DNA of 64,000 bases. Origin: Flectonema sp. DT1601. Taxonomy: Eukaryota > Euglenozoa > Diplonemea > Diplonemida > Diplonemidae. Below are positions 20,754 to 28,083 of this stretch, one piece after another (within the stretch, counting starts at the first letter, position 1; each line of letters starts with the position of its first letter). Made by a program: the position numbers and the translations under genes. The notes beneath the pieces were generated by a model that saw nothing but the letters and a program-made list of their open reading frames with translations, did not search any database and was not told the DNA's origin. The stretch lies in assembly GCA_964019425.1 (NCBI GenBank), contig OZ025812.1, positions 496,001-560,000 of the forward strand, in the 5' to 3' direction.

Positions 20754-23700
20754 CTAAAAAGATAGTAACTTCTGATAACAGCTTGTTGCCGTCCATTGTT
20801 CTAAATGCCATATGAAGCCAGCGAGGGAATGTAAGTTCCTCGTAGCGAACATAAATAGCAGGCTGTGTTCCTTCTTTGAAATCTTCGCTTCTTCCATGAC
20901 AGATCCAATTGTTCCATTTCTGATGCGTACCAGAGCAGAGTTCATGCAGTTAAACATCAAGTGTCTAGGTGATGAGTCCGTCCGTCTACAAAAAGGGCAC
21001 TTCAGTTGTACGCCTTTGTCTCTCAGCAAGGGGTGTGAACCCGTTCTGAATTGTGCAATTCTTACTTCCGAAGCTCTCAGCATGTCTTTCGGATATCTAG
21101 CAGTTCTCAATCCTCCGGTCGCCTCCAGATACTGTCTGAGCATCACCCGTTTCATTGGAGGCTTTGCCTTCTCGGAGGCTTCCATCATCTTTCCTATCAA
21201 CTTCCTGTGAGACTCCCTCGCTACCCTTGATTTGTGGGCGAAGAAATCCATGGTCGTTGAGACCGGTTTACTTTCGGCATCCTTCGAGACTTCTTTGGCC
21301 CGCTTATCAGCCTTATCGTGTGGTTCAATCCCCACACGGGCCGGGATAAACTGGAGATGCACCTGTGTCTTCAGATCCCTAATGCTTTCCAGTATTAACA
21401 GAGAGTTCAACTTCCTCTGGGCAACAATCCCTCCATTTAGTTCCTCCAGGTTGGATTTCGAGTCACTGAAGATTCTGGTAATACCTGACCTGGGACCCAA
21501 GATCGAGTCAGCTTTGCCAATTTCTCTCATCAGCAGTTTGAGTGTTACTTGTTCAGCCTTGTAGCTGCTTTCAGTAGCTACAAGTCTTGACGACATCGTT
21601 CTCTCAGTTGGTGAGACCTGTACTGCTGCCGCACCCGCAGTGTAGTTAACAGGATCATGTGAGCCGTCCACATATATAGCCGAGTTGCAAGGGACTAGGT
21701 CCCTGCAGTATTCCTCAAATTTGTTCCTGTCCACATCTGCATCACCGGTCTTGTTATGACCATACCCACAGGATATCTCTAGATTTGGTACATCCGCCCA
21801 GGGTTCGATGCTGTCAGGTTGAACTATTCCTTGGAGGGCGATGTTACAATCTTCCTGCGGCAACTTAGAACTCCAGAATCCCTTCGCTATTCGGTTCGTC
21901 GAACGTACCCACTTCAGCGATCGATACCTAAACAGAGCAGTTCTGGCCTGTTTTTCTATTATCAACTTCATCGGGAGCATGTTCGCCTCCAAGAGCAGTG
22001 GGAGAGACCTGGTGTAGATGCTGCAACCCGTTATCCTTCTCGCAATCTTCTTCAGATTCAAGTCCACAAGATCAATCTGACCCTCAGATAGGAAAGGACC
22101 GAAGCTCTCCAGCCCATATGACAGCCTTGAAAGTATGTACAGGTTCTTGACCATGCACAGCGTCTTAAAATCAAAATCATACTGTTCTAGTTTCCCCAGG
22201 AGTGCAAGACCCTTCCTGGTCTCATCCAGCATCTTTCCGACCTGTGTTCCATAAGATAAATCACCATCAATGTGCACCCCCAGGTATTTAACGCTGTCTA
22301 CCATCGGCATCAGTACTGCGGTTAACAACCTTACTCTCAGCTTACTTGATCCATCAGGGAAAATTGCAAGCAGGTCCTTCGTATTAGCAACTTCGGTATC
22401 ATCCACCTTGAGAATGGTTTCTCCACTACCCAGAATTGGCCTTCCAAACTCGTTCGGTCTGATCATCTTAGCCAGATCTCCCCTGCTTACAACGTAATAA
22501 TTATCCTTTGCAGTCCTGGGGAAGCCCAGTCTCCAGTAGATATCCTTTGGGCAGCGCACAGGCATACCACATGTCTTAGAGACGGACAGTGCCATATCAT
22601 TGGTTTTGCACCAGCTATCCACAAGTCCAAGGATCCATTGCGCTTTCTTATTGGTTAAATTAACGTCCTTATCAGAGACTACACAAGCGGTGTCATCTGC
22701 ATAAAGAGCCGAAACTGAGCCAGTCTTCTCCAACAACTTCGCCAGGTCATCAACATAAATCAGGTATAGCAGCGGACCGATAATCGATCCTTGGGGAACC
22801 CCCCTCGTTACCGTTCTGTAGGAGCTAAGGTTGCCATTCGCACTCACCCTTGCCTGCCTGCCCTTCAGGAAGTCAACTACCCATGCAATGAACGGGGAGG
22901 GAATACGCATGTTCTTCATCTTCTTGATCAGTTTCTCATGATTAATTCTATCAAATGCTTCCGTGAAGTCGAACGACAGCAGAACAGAGCTCTTGTTCTT
23001 TTCACTGGCCTCATGAAGAGCGTTGACTAACATTGAAATCTGCTCACACGTATTCCTTCCTCTTCTAAAACCCGCCTGGATAGACGACAGGGCATTGTTC
23101 TGGGTAAGCCAATACATCAACCTATCATAAATCACTCTTTCAAGTACTTTACCCACCACCGAGGTCAACGTGATCGGTCTGAAACTTGCGATCTTATCTT
23201 TTGGCTTACCTGGTTTGTAAACTGGCTTGATAAGACCCTCCTTCCAGATCCTCGGTACCTTTGACGTTAGCCACGATTCATTGAATAACGCCAGGAGGAA
23301 ATCCATTCCTATCACCGATAAGTTCTTCAACATTATCCCATGGATTCCATCTGGACCTGGTGCTTTCCCGGGCCTTACCTTCTTGATGGCTCGCTTCAGT
23401 TCAGTCATTGTTAGATTCCCTCCGATTTTGGCGAAGTCGCTGCTCTTCGTATTCGGAGGTCCTAGTTTACGTTTTGTCGGGGTCTTAACAAATTGTTCCA
23501 AGAACTTCACAGGTAGTTGGTTCTCGTCAAACCCCGGAATGTGAATTTCACGTCCTTCATCCGTCTCAAGGTCCTTTATCTTTTTGAACGCATATGCAAA
23601 GCCTTCACCTTTTGCTAGCCGTTCAGCGATAAATTGTCCCTTCGCACGCTTGGTATCTGGGGTGGAAGCGTTCCACATTCTTCTTCTCTTCCCTTTGATC

Positions 23701-23774
23701 CGAAGCCTTCTCCTAACGTACCTCTTCGCTACTCCAAGAACGATTCTGTTGAACGTTACTCGCTCTTCTCCCAA
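20754..23774 (-). CDS. LINE ORF2 C-terminal part: reverse transcriptase, RNase H, zinc knuckle
   Basis: 1006 codons. The reverse transcriptase spans about residues 130-510: KAPGPDGI near 137-144, LSFDFTEAFDRI near 266-277, GVPQGSIIGPLL near 325-336, and the catalytic YADD at 358-361. RNase H follows at about 698-830, with acidic residues D703 (YVDGS), E741 (YKAEQ), D771 (FSDSK) and D823. The usual His loop before the last Asp reads ARVGIEPHDKAD and lacks the canonical His-Gly pair. A CCHC knuckle (C926, C929, H938, C943) lies near the C-terminus. It overlaps the endonuclease frame by about 60 bp in another frame, so the first codons listed here are not a natural start. It makes cDNA of the element at the nicked target. 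Confidence 0.88.
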   Translation of the reverse strand: MGEERVTFNRIVLGVAKRYVRRRLRIKGKRRRMWNASTPDTKRAKGQFIAERLAKGEGFAYAFKKIKDLETDEGREIHIPGFDENQLPVKFLEQFVKTPTKRKLGPPNTKSSDFAKIGGNLTMTELKRAIKKVRPGKAPGPDGIHGIMLKNLSVIGMDFLLALFNESWLTSKVPRIWKEGLIKPVYKPGKPKDKIASFRPITLTSVVGKVLERVIYDRLMYWLTQNNALSSIQAGFRRGRNTCEQISMLVNALHEASEKNKSSVLLSFDFTEAFDRINHEKLIKKMKNMRIPSPFIAWVVDFLKGRQARVSANGNLSSYRTVTRGVPQGSIIGPLLYLIYVDDLAKLLEKTGSVSALYADDTACVVSDKDVNLTNKKAQWILGLVDSWCKTNDMALSVSKTCGMPVRCPKDIYWRLGFPRTAKDNYYVVSRGDLAKMIRPNEFGRPILGSGETILKVDDTEVANTKDLLAIFPDGSSKLRVRLLTAVLMPMVDSVKYLGVHIDGDLSYGTQVGKMLDETRKGLALLGKLEQYDFDFKTLCMVKNLYILSRLSYGLESFGPFLSEGQIDLVDLNLKKIARRITGCSIYTRSLPLLLEANMLPMKLIIEKQARTALFRYRSLKWVRSTNRIAKGFWSSKLPQEDCNIALQGIVQPDSIEPWADVPNLEISCGYGHNKTGDADVDRNKFEEYCRDLVPCNSAIYVDGSHDPVNYTAGAAAVQVSPTERTMSSRLVATESSYKAEQVTLKLLMREIGKADSILGPRSGITRIFSDSKSNLEELNGGIVAQRKLNSLLILESIRDLKTQVHLQFIPARVGIEPHDKADKRAKEVSKDAESKPVSTTMDFFAHKSRVARESHRKLIGKMMEASEKAKPPMKRVMLRQYLEATGGLRTARYPKDMLRASEVRIAQFRTGSHPLLRDKGVQLKCPFCRRTDSSPRHLMFNCMNSALVRIRNGTIGSVMEEAKISKKEHSLLFMFATRNLHSLAGFIWHLEQWTATSCYQKLLSF

Positions 23775-24642
23775 CGCTCGCAGAGTTGTTTACCTTTCCA
23801 AACCTGTAGTCTAGTTCATGTTCATATGAGTACCAATCAGCTGTATTGAAGTCCCAGACCGATCTCTTCGTCGCGTGGTTGCCCGAAGGCTCAAGGGGTG
23901 AGAGCGTATCGAAGGTAGCAGAGAGTGGTGTATGATCCGAACCGTGCTCAATTCCTTCACCTACCAGCTCAAAGTTAAGCAGTTGAATCTCCTCGTGGTG
24001 CAGGATCAGATCGGGCGAGGTCCCATGTCTCGGCAGTGTCGCTAGACCTGGCGGGTTCGCAATCAGGAGGTCCTCTTGCCCTGTCCAGTTGAGAAGGTCA
24101 CAGCCTTTTACGTCGGTTTTCTTGGACCAGTACCTATGGTGTGCGTTGAAGTCACCAGCGAGAATGAACTTGCCAACACGTTTCAGGGAGAATAGTTCAA
24201 AATTAATCCTCGAGCTCGGTGGGGAGTAGATGTTGAGAATACTTACGTCTTCGTTAATTCTGACACCCATCGACTCGACGGTTCCTCTCATCGACGGTAT
24301 GGAGATATCAAAGCAATCATGTTGAATTCCTCGTTTTATTAAAGTGATCAGGCCACCTCCCCTTCCTGGCCTATCCCTCCTGTAGCAAACGTAGTTCCAA
24401 TGAAACAATGCCATCCTGCAAGAAGTCTCCTGAAGGCAAAGTACGTCGGGGTCAAGCTTACTCAGGATGTGTCCAATGAACTCCATTTTGTTCGAGATGG
24501 TGCGACAATTCCAACTGATTACATTTAGTTTGCAAGAGGGACCATCCTTTCTCCTATTTGGCCCTGGGTTTCGTTCAACGTCCCCTGCTATCAGCAAGAG
24601 ACGTCTTCGAGTCTCAGCCCAGTTCCTTCCATCTACGTGCCG
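23713..24642 (-). CDS. LINE ORF2 N-terminal part: 2A-like motif and APE-type endonuclease
   Basis: The frame opens directly after an in-frame TGA at 24643-24645. Fifteen codons later comes LLIAGDVERNPGP, a full match to the 2A consensus D(V/I)ExNPGP with the expected Leu-rich run before it. The endonuclease follows: ISWNCR, LQETS (catalytic Glu), the GDFNAHH block and the SDHTPLS block that ends the fold, all in correct order. The usual role is to nick the target DNA for target-primed reverse transcription. No ATG precedes the 2A motif in this frame, so ORF2 would have to be made by readthrough or as a fusion with the upstream frame. The C-terminal end runs out of frame near 23770. Confidence 0.85.
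   Translation of the reverse strand, partial: RHVDGRNWAETRRRLLLIAGDVERNPGPNRRKDGPSCKLNVISWNCRTISNKMEFIGHILSKLDPDVLCLQETSCRMALFHWNYVCYRRDRPGRGGGLITLIKRGIQHDCFDISIPSMRGTVESMGVRINEDVSILNIYSPPSSRINFELFSLKRVGKFILAGDFNAHHRYWSKKTDVKGCDLLNWTGQEDLLIANPPGLATLPRHGTSPDLILHHEEIQLLNFELVGEGIEHGSDHTPLSATFDTLSPLEPSGNHATKRSVWDFNTADWYSYEHELDYRFGKVNNSASVGRRASNVQQNRSWSSEEVR
24568..24597 (-). other. 2A-like ribosome-skipping motif
   Basis: Codes for LLIAGDVERNPGP at the start of the endonuclease frame. In known 2A peptides the ribosome fails to form the Gly-Pro bond at NPG/P and releases the upstream product. All residues of the DVExNPGP core are present. Activity in this copy is not shown. Confidence 0.75.
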
Positions 24643-25197
24643 TCATTTACCTTCCAAGAATCTCGTCATCAGCATCTCTAAACGATCCATCCTTCGTTCC
24701 ATCGTATCCTGTTCAGCTGTCGACTTCTTCACAGTTTTCTTTGTCACAACCTGCTCTACAGGACCTACTTCCTTCAAGGCTCCTTTCCTCTCCTCAATCT
24801 TCACACCCGCTTCCCGCCAGAGTCTCTTCCCCTTCCCCTTACCATGAAAGGATAAGAATTCTGCTCGCAAGTAGCAACGATTAGAGGCCTCCCCCTCTGT
24901 TGGATCACGTCTCTTCTCCGGCGGAGTAAGGCCTTTTTCCGGTGTGCTCTCCGCAGTTGACGTTGGCTGAGTTTTCTCCTTCACATCCACCTCTCTGGCA
25001 GCTTGGCGCTTCTTACGATTTTGTCTTTGAACTACCTCAACCGTACATGCCCTACCGTCGATTAATACCGTGTCGTCATCCGGCACTTCAGCACGCACCC
25101 TCATCCATCTGTATCCAGTCCTTACTCCATCCACGGTTGCTCTCACATGCCACCCATCCTTCGCCAGCAGCACTAACCGCTTCACGGGGAAGTACAT
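24643..25197 (-). CDS. LINE ORF1 C-terminal part (basic, 184 aa)
   Basis: It overlaps the end of the Gln-rich frame by 110 bp in another frame and looks like its natural continuation (KDGWHVRATVDGV, GYRWMRVRAEVPDDDTV). A TAG lies directly before its ATG, so a separate start is also possible. The second half is Lys/Glu-rich and basic, ending in a Met- and Arg-rich helix. Its stop TGA is in frame with the 2A-endonuclease frame that follows, leaving a single stop between ORF1 and ORF2. Probable role: RNA-binding part of ORF1p, inferred from position. Confidence 0.6.
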   Translation of the reverse strand: MYFPVKRLVLLAKDGWHVRATVDGVRTGYRWMRVRAEVPDDDTVLIDGRACTVEVVQRQNRKKRQAAREVDVKEKTQPTSTAESTPEKGLTPPEKRRDPTEGEASNRCYLRAEFLSFHGKGKGKRLWREAGVKIEERKGALKEVGPVEQVVTKKTVKKSTAEQDTMERRMDRLEMLMTRFLEGK

Positions 25198-27493
25198 CTA
25201 ACGGAATTCCCGAGATTTCTAATTCAGGGAGCTTTGCAGGGATTCCCAGTTTTTCCCTGGTTACATCTTCCAGCTCCGGTGAAACTCTGATACCAAAACC
25301 TTTAGGGTTTTCGACTAATCCCAACGATTCCAAGGAATCAGAGTGTTCAACTGCCTCCTTCAAAGAGCACTCGTCCTGAAGCCAAATAACTGTATCCTTC
25401 GGAGCCTCCCCTTCGTCTTGGATCCACAAGAACCTCCCATCTTTGCCGGAAGTTCTTAGCAGTTCCACCGCCCCGGATTTCCTCAGTCGGATGACAGCCG
25501 ACACCGTACTCTTCGTTACCCTGAAGTTGTACGCTTCCATGAAGCCGGGTGTGTCCTTCATTTCTTTTGTGATGAGGTGCTCGGGCTTACTCGCTAACTC
25601 AAGCCACTTATCATCCTTCCACCTTCTTTTAGGAGCGGTCACTATTGCCTTCACCGATTTAATACCCCGCTTACCCTTTGGTAGAGCAGCCTCACCCAGG
25701 TCATGAATGAAGATGCGATGTACCTTGTTTCCATCCTTGCTCGATAATAGCACGTGTTCCCTTCTTCCTTGTCCATTCACTTGGTCCAGCGTTACCACGC
25801 TGCACGTTTTCCATGCAGGAACCTCCGGCTTCATCCCCAGAAGATCTCTTGCCTCCGAAGGCGTCGCAAGGGCTACTCCTTGATTCCCTTTCGATACCTC
25901 CTCAAACTTCGTGACCGGAATGTTCCAATCAGCTTCCCTCAGGCTCCAGGAGTTCAACACTTCCCTCTCCTTCTTGTTGGTTTTCTCCCAGAGACGTCTG
26001 GCTTTTTCAACAGCTTTCATCGACTGCGTCGCTTTCTTTTCCAGTGATTCCCACTCGGATGTGCAGTTCCTCTGTACAGCTGATCTAACCTTTGACTCAT
26101 CAGTGGTGAGGCCGTAGGAGCGAGAGTAAGTCAGACCGTTCACTAAGTTGGCAATTCCCAGTGGTGGTTGGCTCGGGGCTACTACGACCTCATTCACTTC
26201 TTCGCTTCTCTGCGCTCTCGATGAGGCCAACTCCTGTCTCAGTTCTTTCAGCTGAGTCTGGAGTTCCATGAGCAACTTCCTCAGCTCACCCTTCTCTTCT
26301 CTCTCTTTCTGGAGCTCCAGTCGGAGTTGTTCAATTCCCTGTTGTTGCGGAAGTACCGGCGGGTACGGTTGCCTTTGATGCATCGGTGCATAAGGCTGGT
26401 GCTGCATGTAGTAGACCGGAGGTTGGCTTACTGCATGCGTTTGCTGACGGAGGCTGCTTTGTTGGAGTTGGAGCTTCTGTTGCTGTTGTCGCAGTTTTCC
26501 TTCTTGAAGTTCCAGATCTAGCTTTGACTTCTGGTCTTCTTGTTGCTGTTGTTCGAACTCCTTTCCAAGCTCCCGTTGAAGTTGGAGCAGTTCCTTCCTC
26601 CCTTGTTCCTTCTCCTTTTCTTGTTGTTGTTGGAGTTGATGGCTACGCAGCTTCTGTTGTTCGAACTCCATGTCTAGCTTGTTCCTGAGACACTGGAGTT
26701 CCTTCCTACCCTTCTCCATCTCGTCCTCCTGCTGGCGTTGTAGTTGGAGTCGTTGATGCTCAAGGTCATCTTCCTGCTTTTTGATTTCTTCCCGTCTCTG
26801 TTGTTGTTGCTGCTGGTCCAGTTTGCCCTTTTCCAACTCCACATTCAGTTGATGTTGAAGCAGCTGCTGTTTTTCCTCCAGGCTAACCTGTTGCAGTTGC
26901 AGATTCTGTTGAATCCTGGACTGTTCTTGTTGTTGTTGGCGTTGGTCTTCTTCGAGTTGGCATCTTCTTCTTCGGAGAGATTCATCCTCGACAGCCTTCT
27001 CCTTGCTGTGCTGCTGTTCGAGCTGCTGTTGTTGGATCAGTATTTGTTCCTGCTTCTGTTGTAGGTCTGCTTTATATTGTAGCAGTTCTTGTTGTTGTTG
27101 GTTTAACAACTCTTGGCTATGTTGTTGGTTTTGATGTTGTTGTTGGACTTGATGCTCAAGTTGTTGTTGCTGTTGTATATGCTTATCCTGCTGTTGTTGG
27201 GCTTGTTGATCAAGTTGCTGTTGCTGCTGCTGTTGGATTTCCTGCTGCTTTTTGACTTGATGGCTAAGTTGCTGTTCTTGCTGTTGTTGCTTCAGACAGA
27301 GTTCATCTTCGTACTGAGTAAGAGCCTTCTGTTGTTGATGCAGATGTTCCTGGTTTTGTTGCTGTTGATGGTCCAGTTGTTTCTGGTTGACAAGTTGTTG
27401 CTGTTGATGGTTAGTCAGTACTTCCTCAAGCTGTTGTTGCTTTTGGAATAATTCTTCCTGTTTCTTCTGGAAGTTAACTTCTAGCTCACTCTG
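25088..27493 (-). CDS. LINE ORF1 N-terminal part: Gln-rich coiled coil, 5'-truncated by gap
   Basis: The frame is open from the edge of the assembly gap (first whole codon at 27493) to the stop at 25088, about 801 codons, so the start is unseen. Roughly the first 430 residues are almost entirely Gln/Leu/Glu/Lys heptad-like sequence, with QQQQ runs and repeated modules such as LEQQ and GRKELLQLQRELG, predicting one very long coiled coil. A short Pro/Tyr/Gln linker (PPVYYMQHQPYAPMHQRQP) follows. The last 330 or so residues are ordinary globular sequence. LINE ORF1 proteins usually form coiled-coil multimers that coat the RNA, and this one is unusually long. No CCHC knuckle is visible in it. Confidence 0.75.
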   Translation of the reverse strand, partial: QSELEVNFQKKQEELFQKQQQLEEVLTNHQQQQLVNQKQLDHQQQQNQEHLHQQQKALTQYEDELCLKQQQQEQQLSHQVKKQQEIQQQQQQQLDQQAQQQQDKHIQQQQQLEHQVQQQHQNQQHSQELLNQQQQELLQYKADLQQKQEQILIQQQQLEQQHSKEKAVEDESLRRRRCQLEEDQRQQQQEQSRIQQNLQLQQVSLEEKQQLLQHQLNVELEKGKLDQQQQQQRREEIKKQEDDLEHQRLQLQRQQEDEMEKGRKELQCLRNKLDMEFEQQKLRSHQLQQQQEKEKEQGRKELLQLQRELGKEFEQQQQEDQKSKLDLELQEGKLRQQQQKLQLQQSSLRQQTHAVSQPPVYYMQHQPYAPMHQRQPYPPVLPQQQGIEQLRLELQKEREEKGELRKLLMELQTQLKELRQELASSRAQRSEEVNEVVVAPSQPPLGIANLVNGLTYSRSYGLTTDESKVRSAVQRNCTSEWESLEKKATQSMKAVEKARRLWEKTNKKEREVLNSWSLREADWNIPVTKFEEVSKGNQGVALATPSEARDLLGMKPEVPAWKTCSVVTLDQVNGQGRREHVLLSSKDGNKVHRIFIHDLGEAALPKGKRGIKSVKAIVTAPKRRWKDDKWLELASKPEHLITKEMKDTPGFMEAYNFRVTKSTVSAVIRLRKSGAVELLRTSGKDGRFLWIQDEGEAPKDTVIWLQDECSLKEAVEHSDSLESLGLVENPKGFGIRVSPELEDVTREKLGIPAKLPELEISGIPLDVLPREAVSAAGEGWVACESNRGWSKDWIQMDEGAC

Positions 27494-27494
27494 T

Positions 27495-27694
27495 NNNNNN
27501 NNNNNNNNNNNNNNNNNNNNNNNNNNNNNNNNNNNNNNNNNNNNNNNNNNNNNNNNNNNNNNNNNNNNNNNNNNNNNNNNNNNNNNNNNNNNNNNNNNNN
27601 NNNNNNNNNNNNNNNNNNNNNNNNNNNNNNNNNNNNNNNNNNNNNNNNNNNNNNNNNNNNNNNNNNNNNNNNNNNNNNNNNNNNNNNNNNNNNN
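27495..27694. other. Assembly gap, 200 N
   Basis: Exactly 200 N, probably a placeholder of unknown true size. It interrupts LINE ORF1 on its left. On its right only about 60 bp of unique sequence precede the hsp70 array. Confidence 0.99.
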
Positions 27695-28037
27695 TTTGAT
27701 TTCCTGTATCTTGTTTTGTTATAGGGGTTGTAAGTAACAATAAAAAAAAAAAAAAGAACCCCATTCGATGCCTCCCCGCAATCCAGTCCAGCGACCGTCA
27801 AGAGAAAATAATTAAGAGAGCGCTCTACTCCCTTCGTTGTGAACATCTTTCTGTTTTTGTTACTATTTTTATAAAACCTGTATTCGATATTTTATTCCTG
27901 TGAGTTGTTAATTTATTTATGTTTGTTAATAAAGTATCCTTCAGTTGTCACCACTTCAGAATATTAAATGTGTTTTGGGATGTGTTGATTCTTTTTGTGA
28001 AGAAGATGGTCGTCGTTCTCGTATTCATAACATAACA

Positions 28038-28057
28038 TTTCCCTCTTCTCCCTTTAG
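28038..28057 (+). promoter_or_regulatory. Candidate splice-leader acceptor of hsp70 (present in every unit)
   Basis: A pyrimidine tract (TTTCCCTCTTCTCCCTTT) ends in AG at 28056-28057, 26 nt before the ATG. It is a strong 3' acceptor with no coding exon upstream. In euglenozoan genes such a site receives the spliced leader. A cis-intron in the 5' untranslated region, with a donor at the GTGAGT found about 180 bp upstream of the ATG, is the alternative. Confidence 0.5.
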
Positions 28058-28083
28058 ATTTCATATTTACTTTTATACAAACA

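Larger units (their letters stand above)
20441..27494 (-). mobile_element. Ingi/I-group LINE with 2A-like motif, 5' end lost in gap
   Basis: A non-LTR retrotransposon of at least 7 kb. In minus-strand order it has a Gln-rich coiled-coil ORF1, a basic ORF1 continuation, a 2A-like motif, an APE-type endonuclease, a reverse transcriptase, an RNase H and a CCHC knuckle. The 3' untranslated region is about 300 bp. The tail (20441-20470) is A-rich with TAAA repeats, as many LINEs end. RNase H together with 2A points to the I/Ingi group. The coding region is open but split into four frames: one frame change near 25190, one in-frame TGA at 24643, one frame change near 23770. It is therefore probably inactive, unless some of these are sequencing errors or recoding. 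The 5' end and any target duplication lie in the assembly gap. Confidence 0.85.

Noticed and set aside
25443-27451. Plus-strand Leu-rich frames opposite LINE ORF1
   Set aside because: Antisense of CAA/CAG-rich sequence gives Leu runs. No initiation context or domain.
27481-27846. Minus-strand frames running through the N gap
   Set aside because: They consist largely of undetermined residues and have no coding support.
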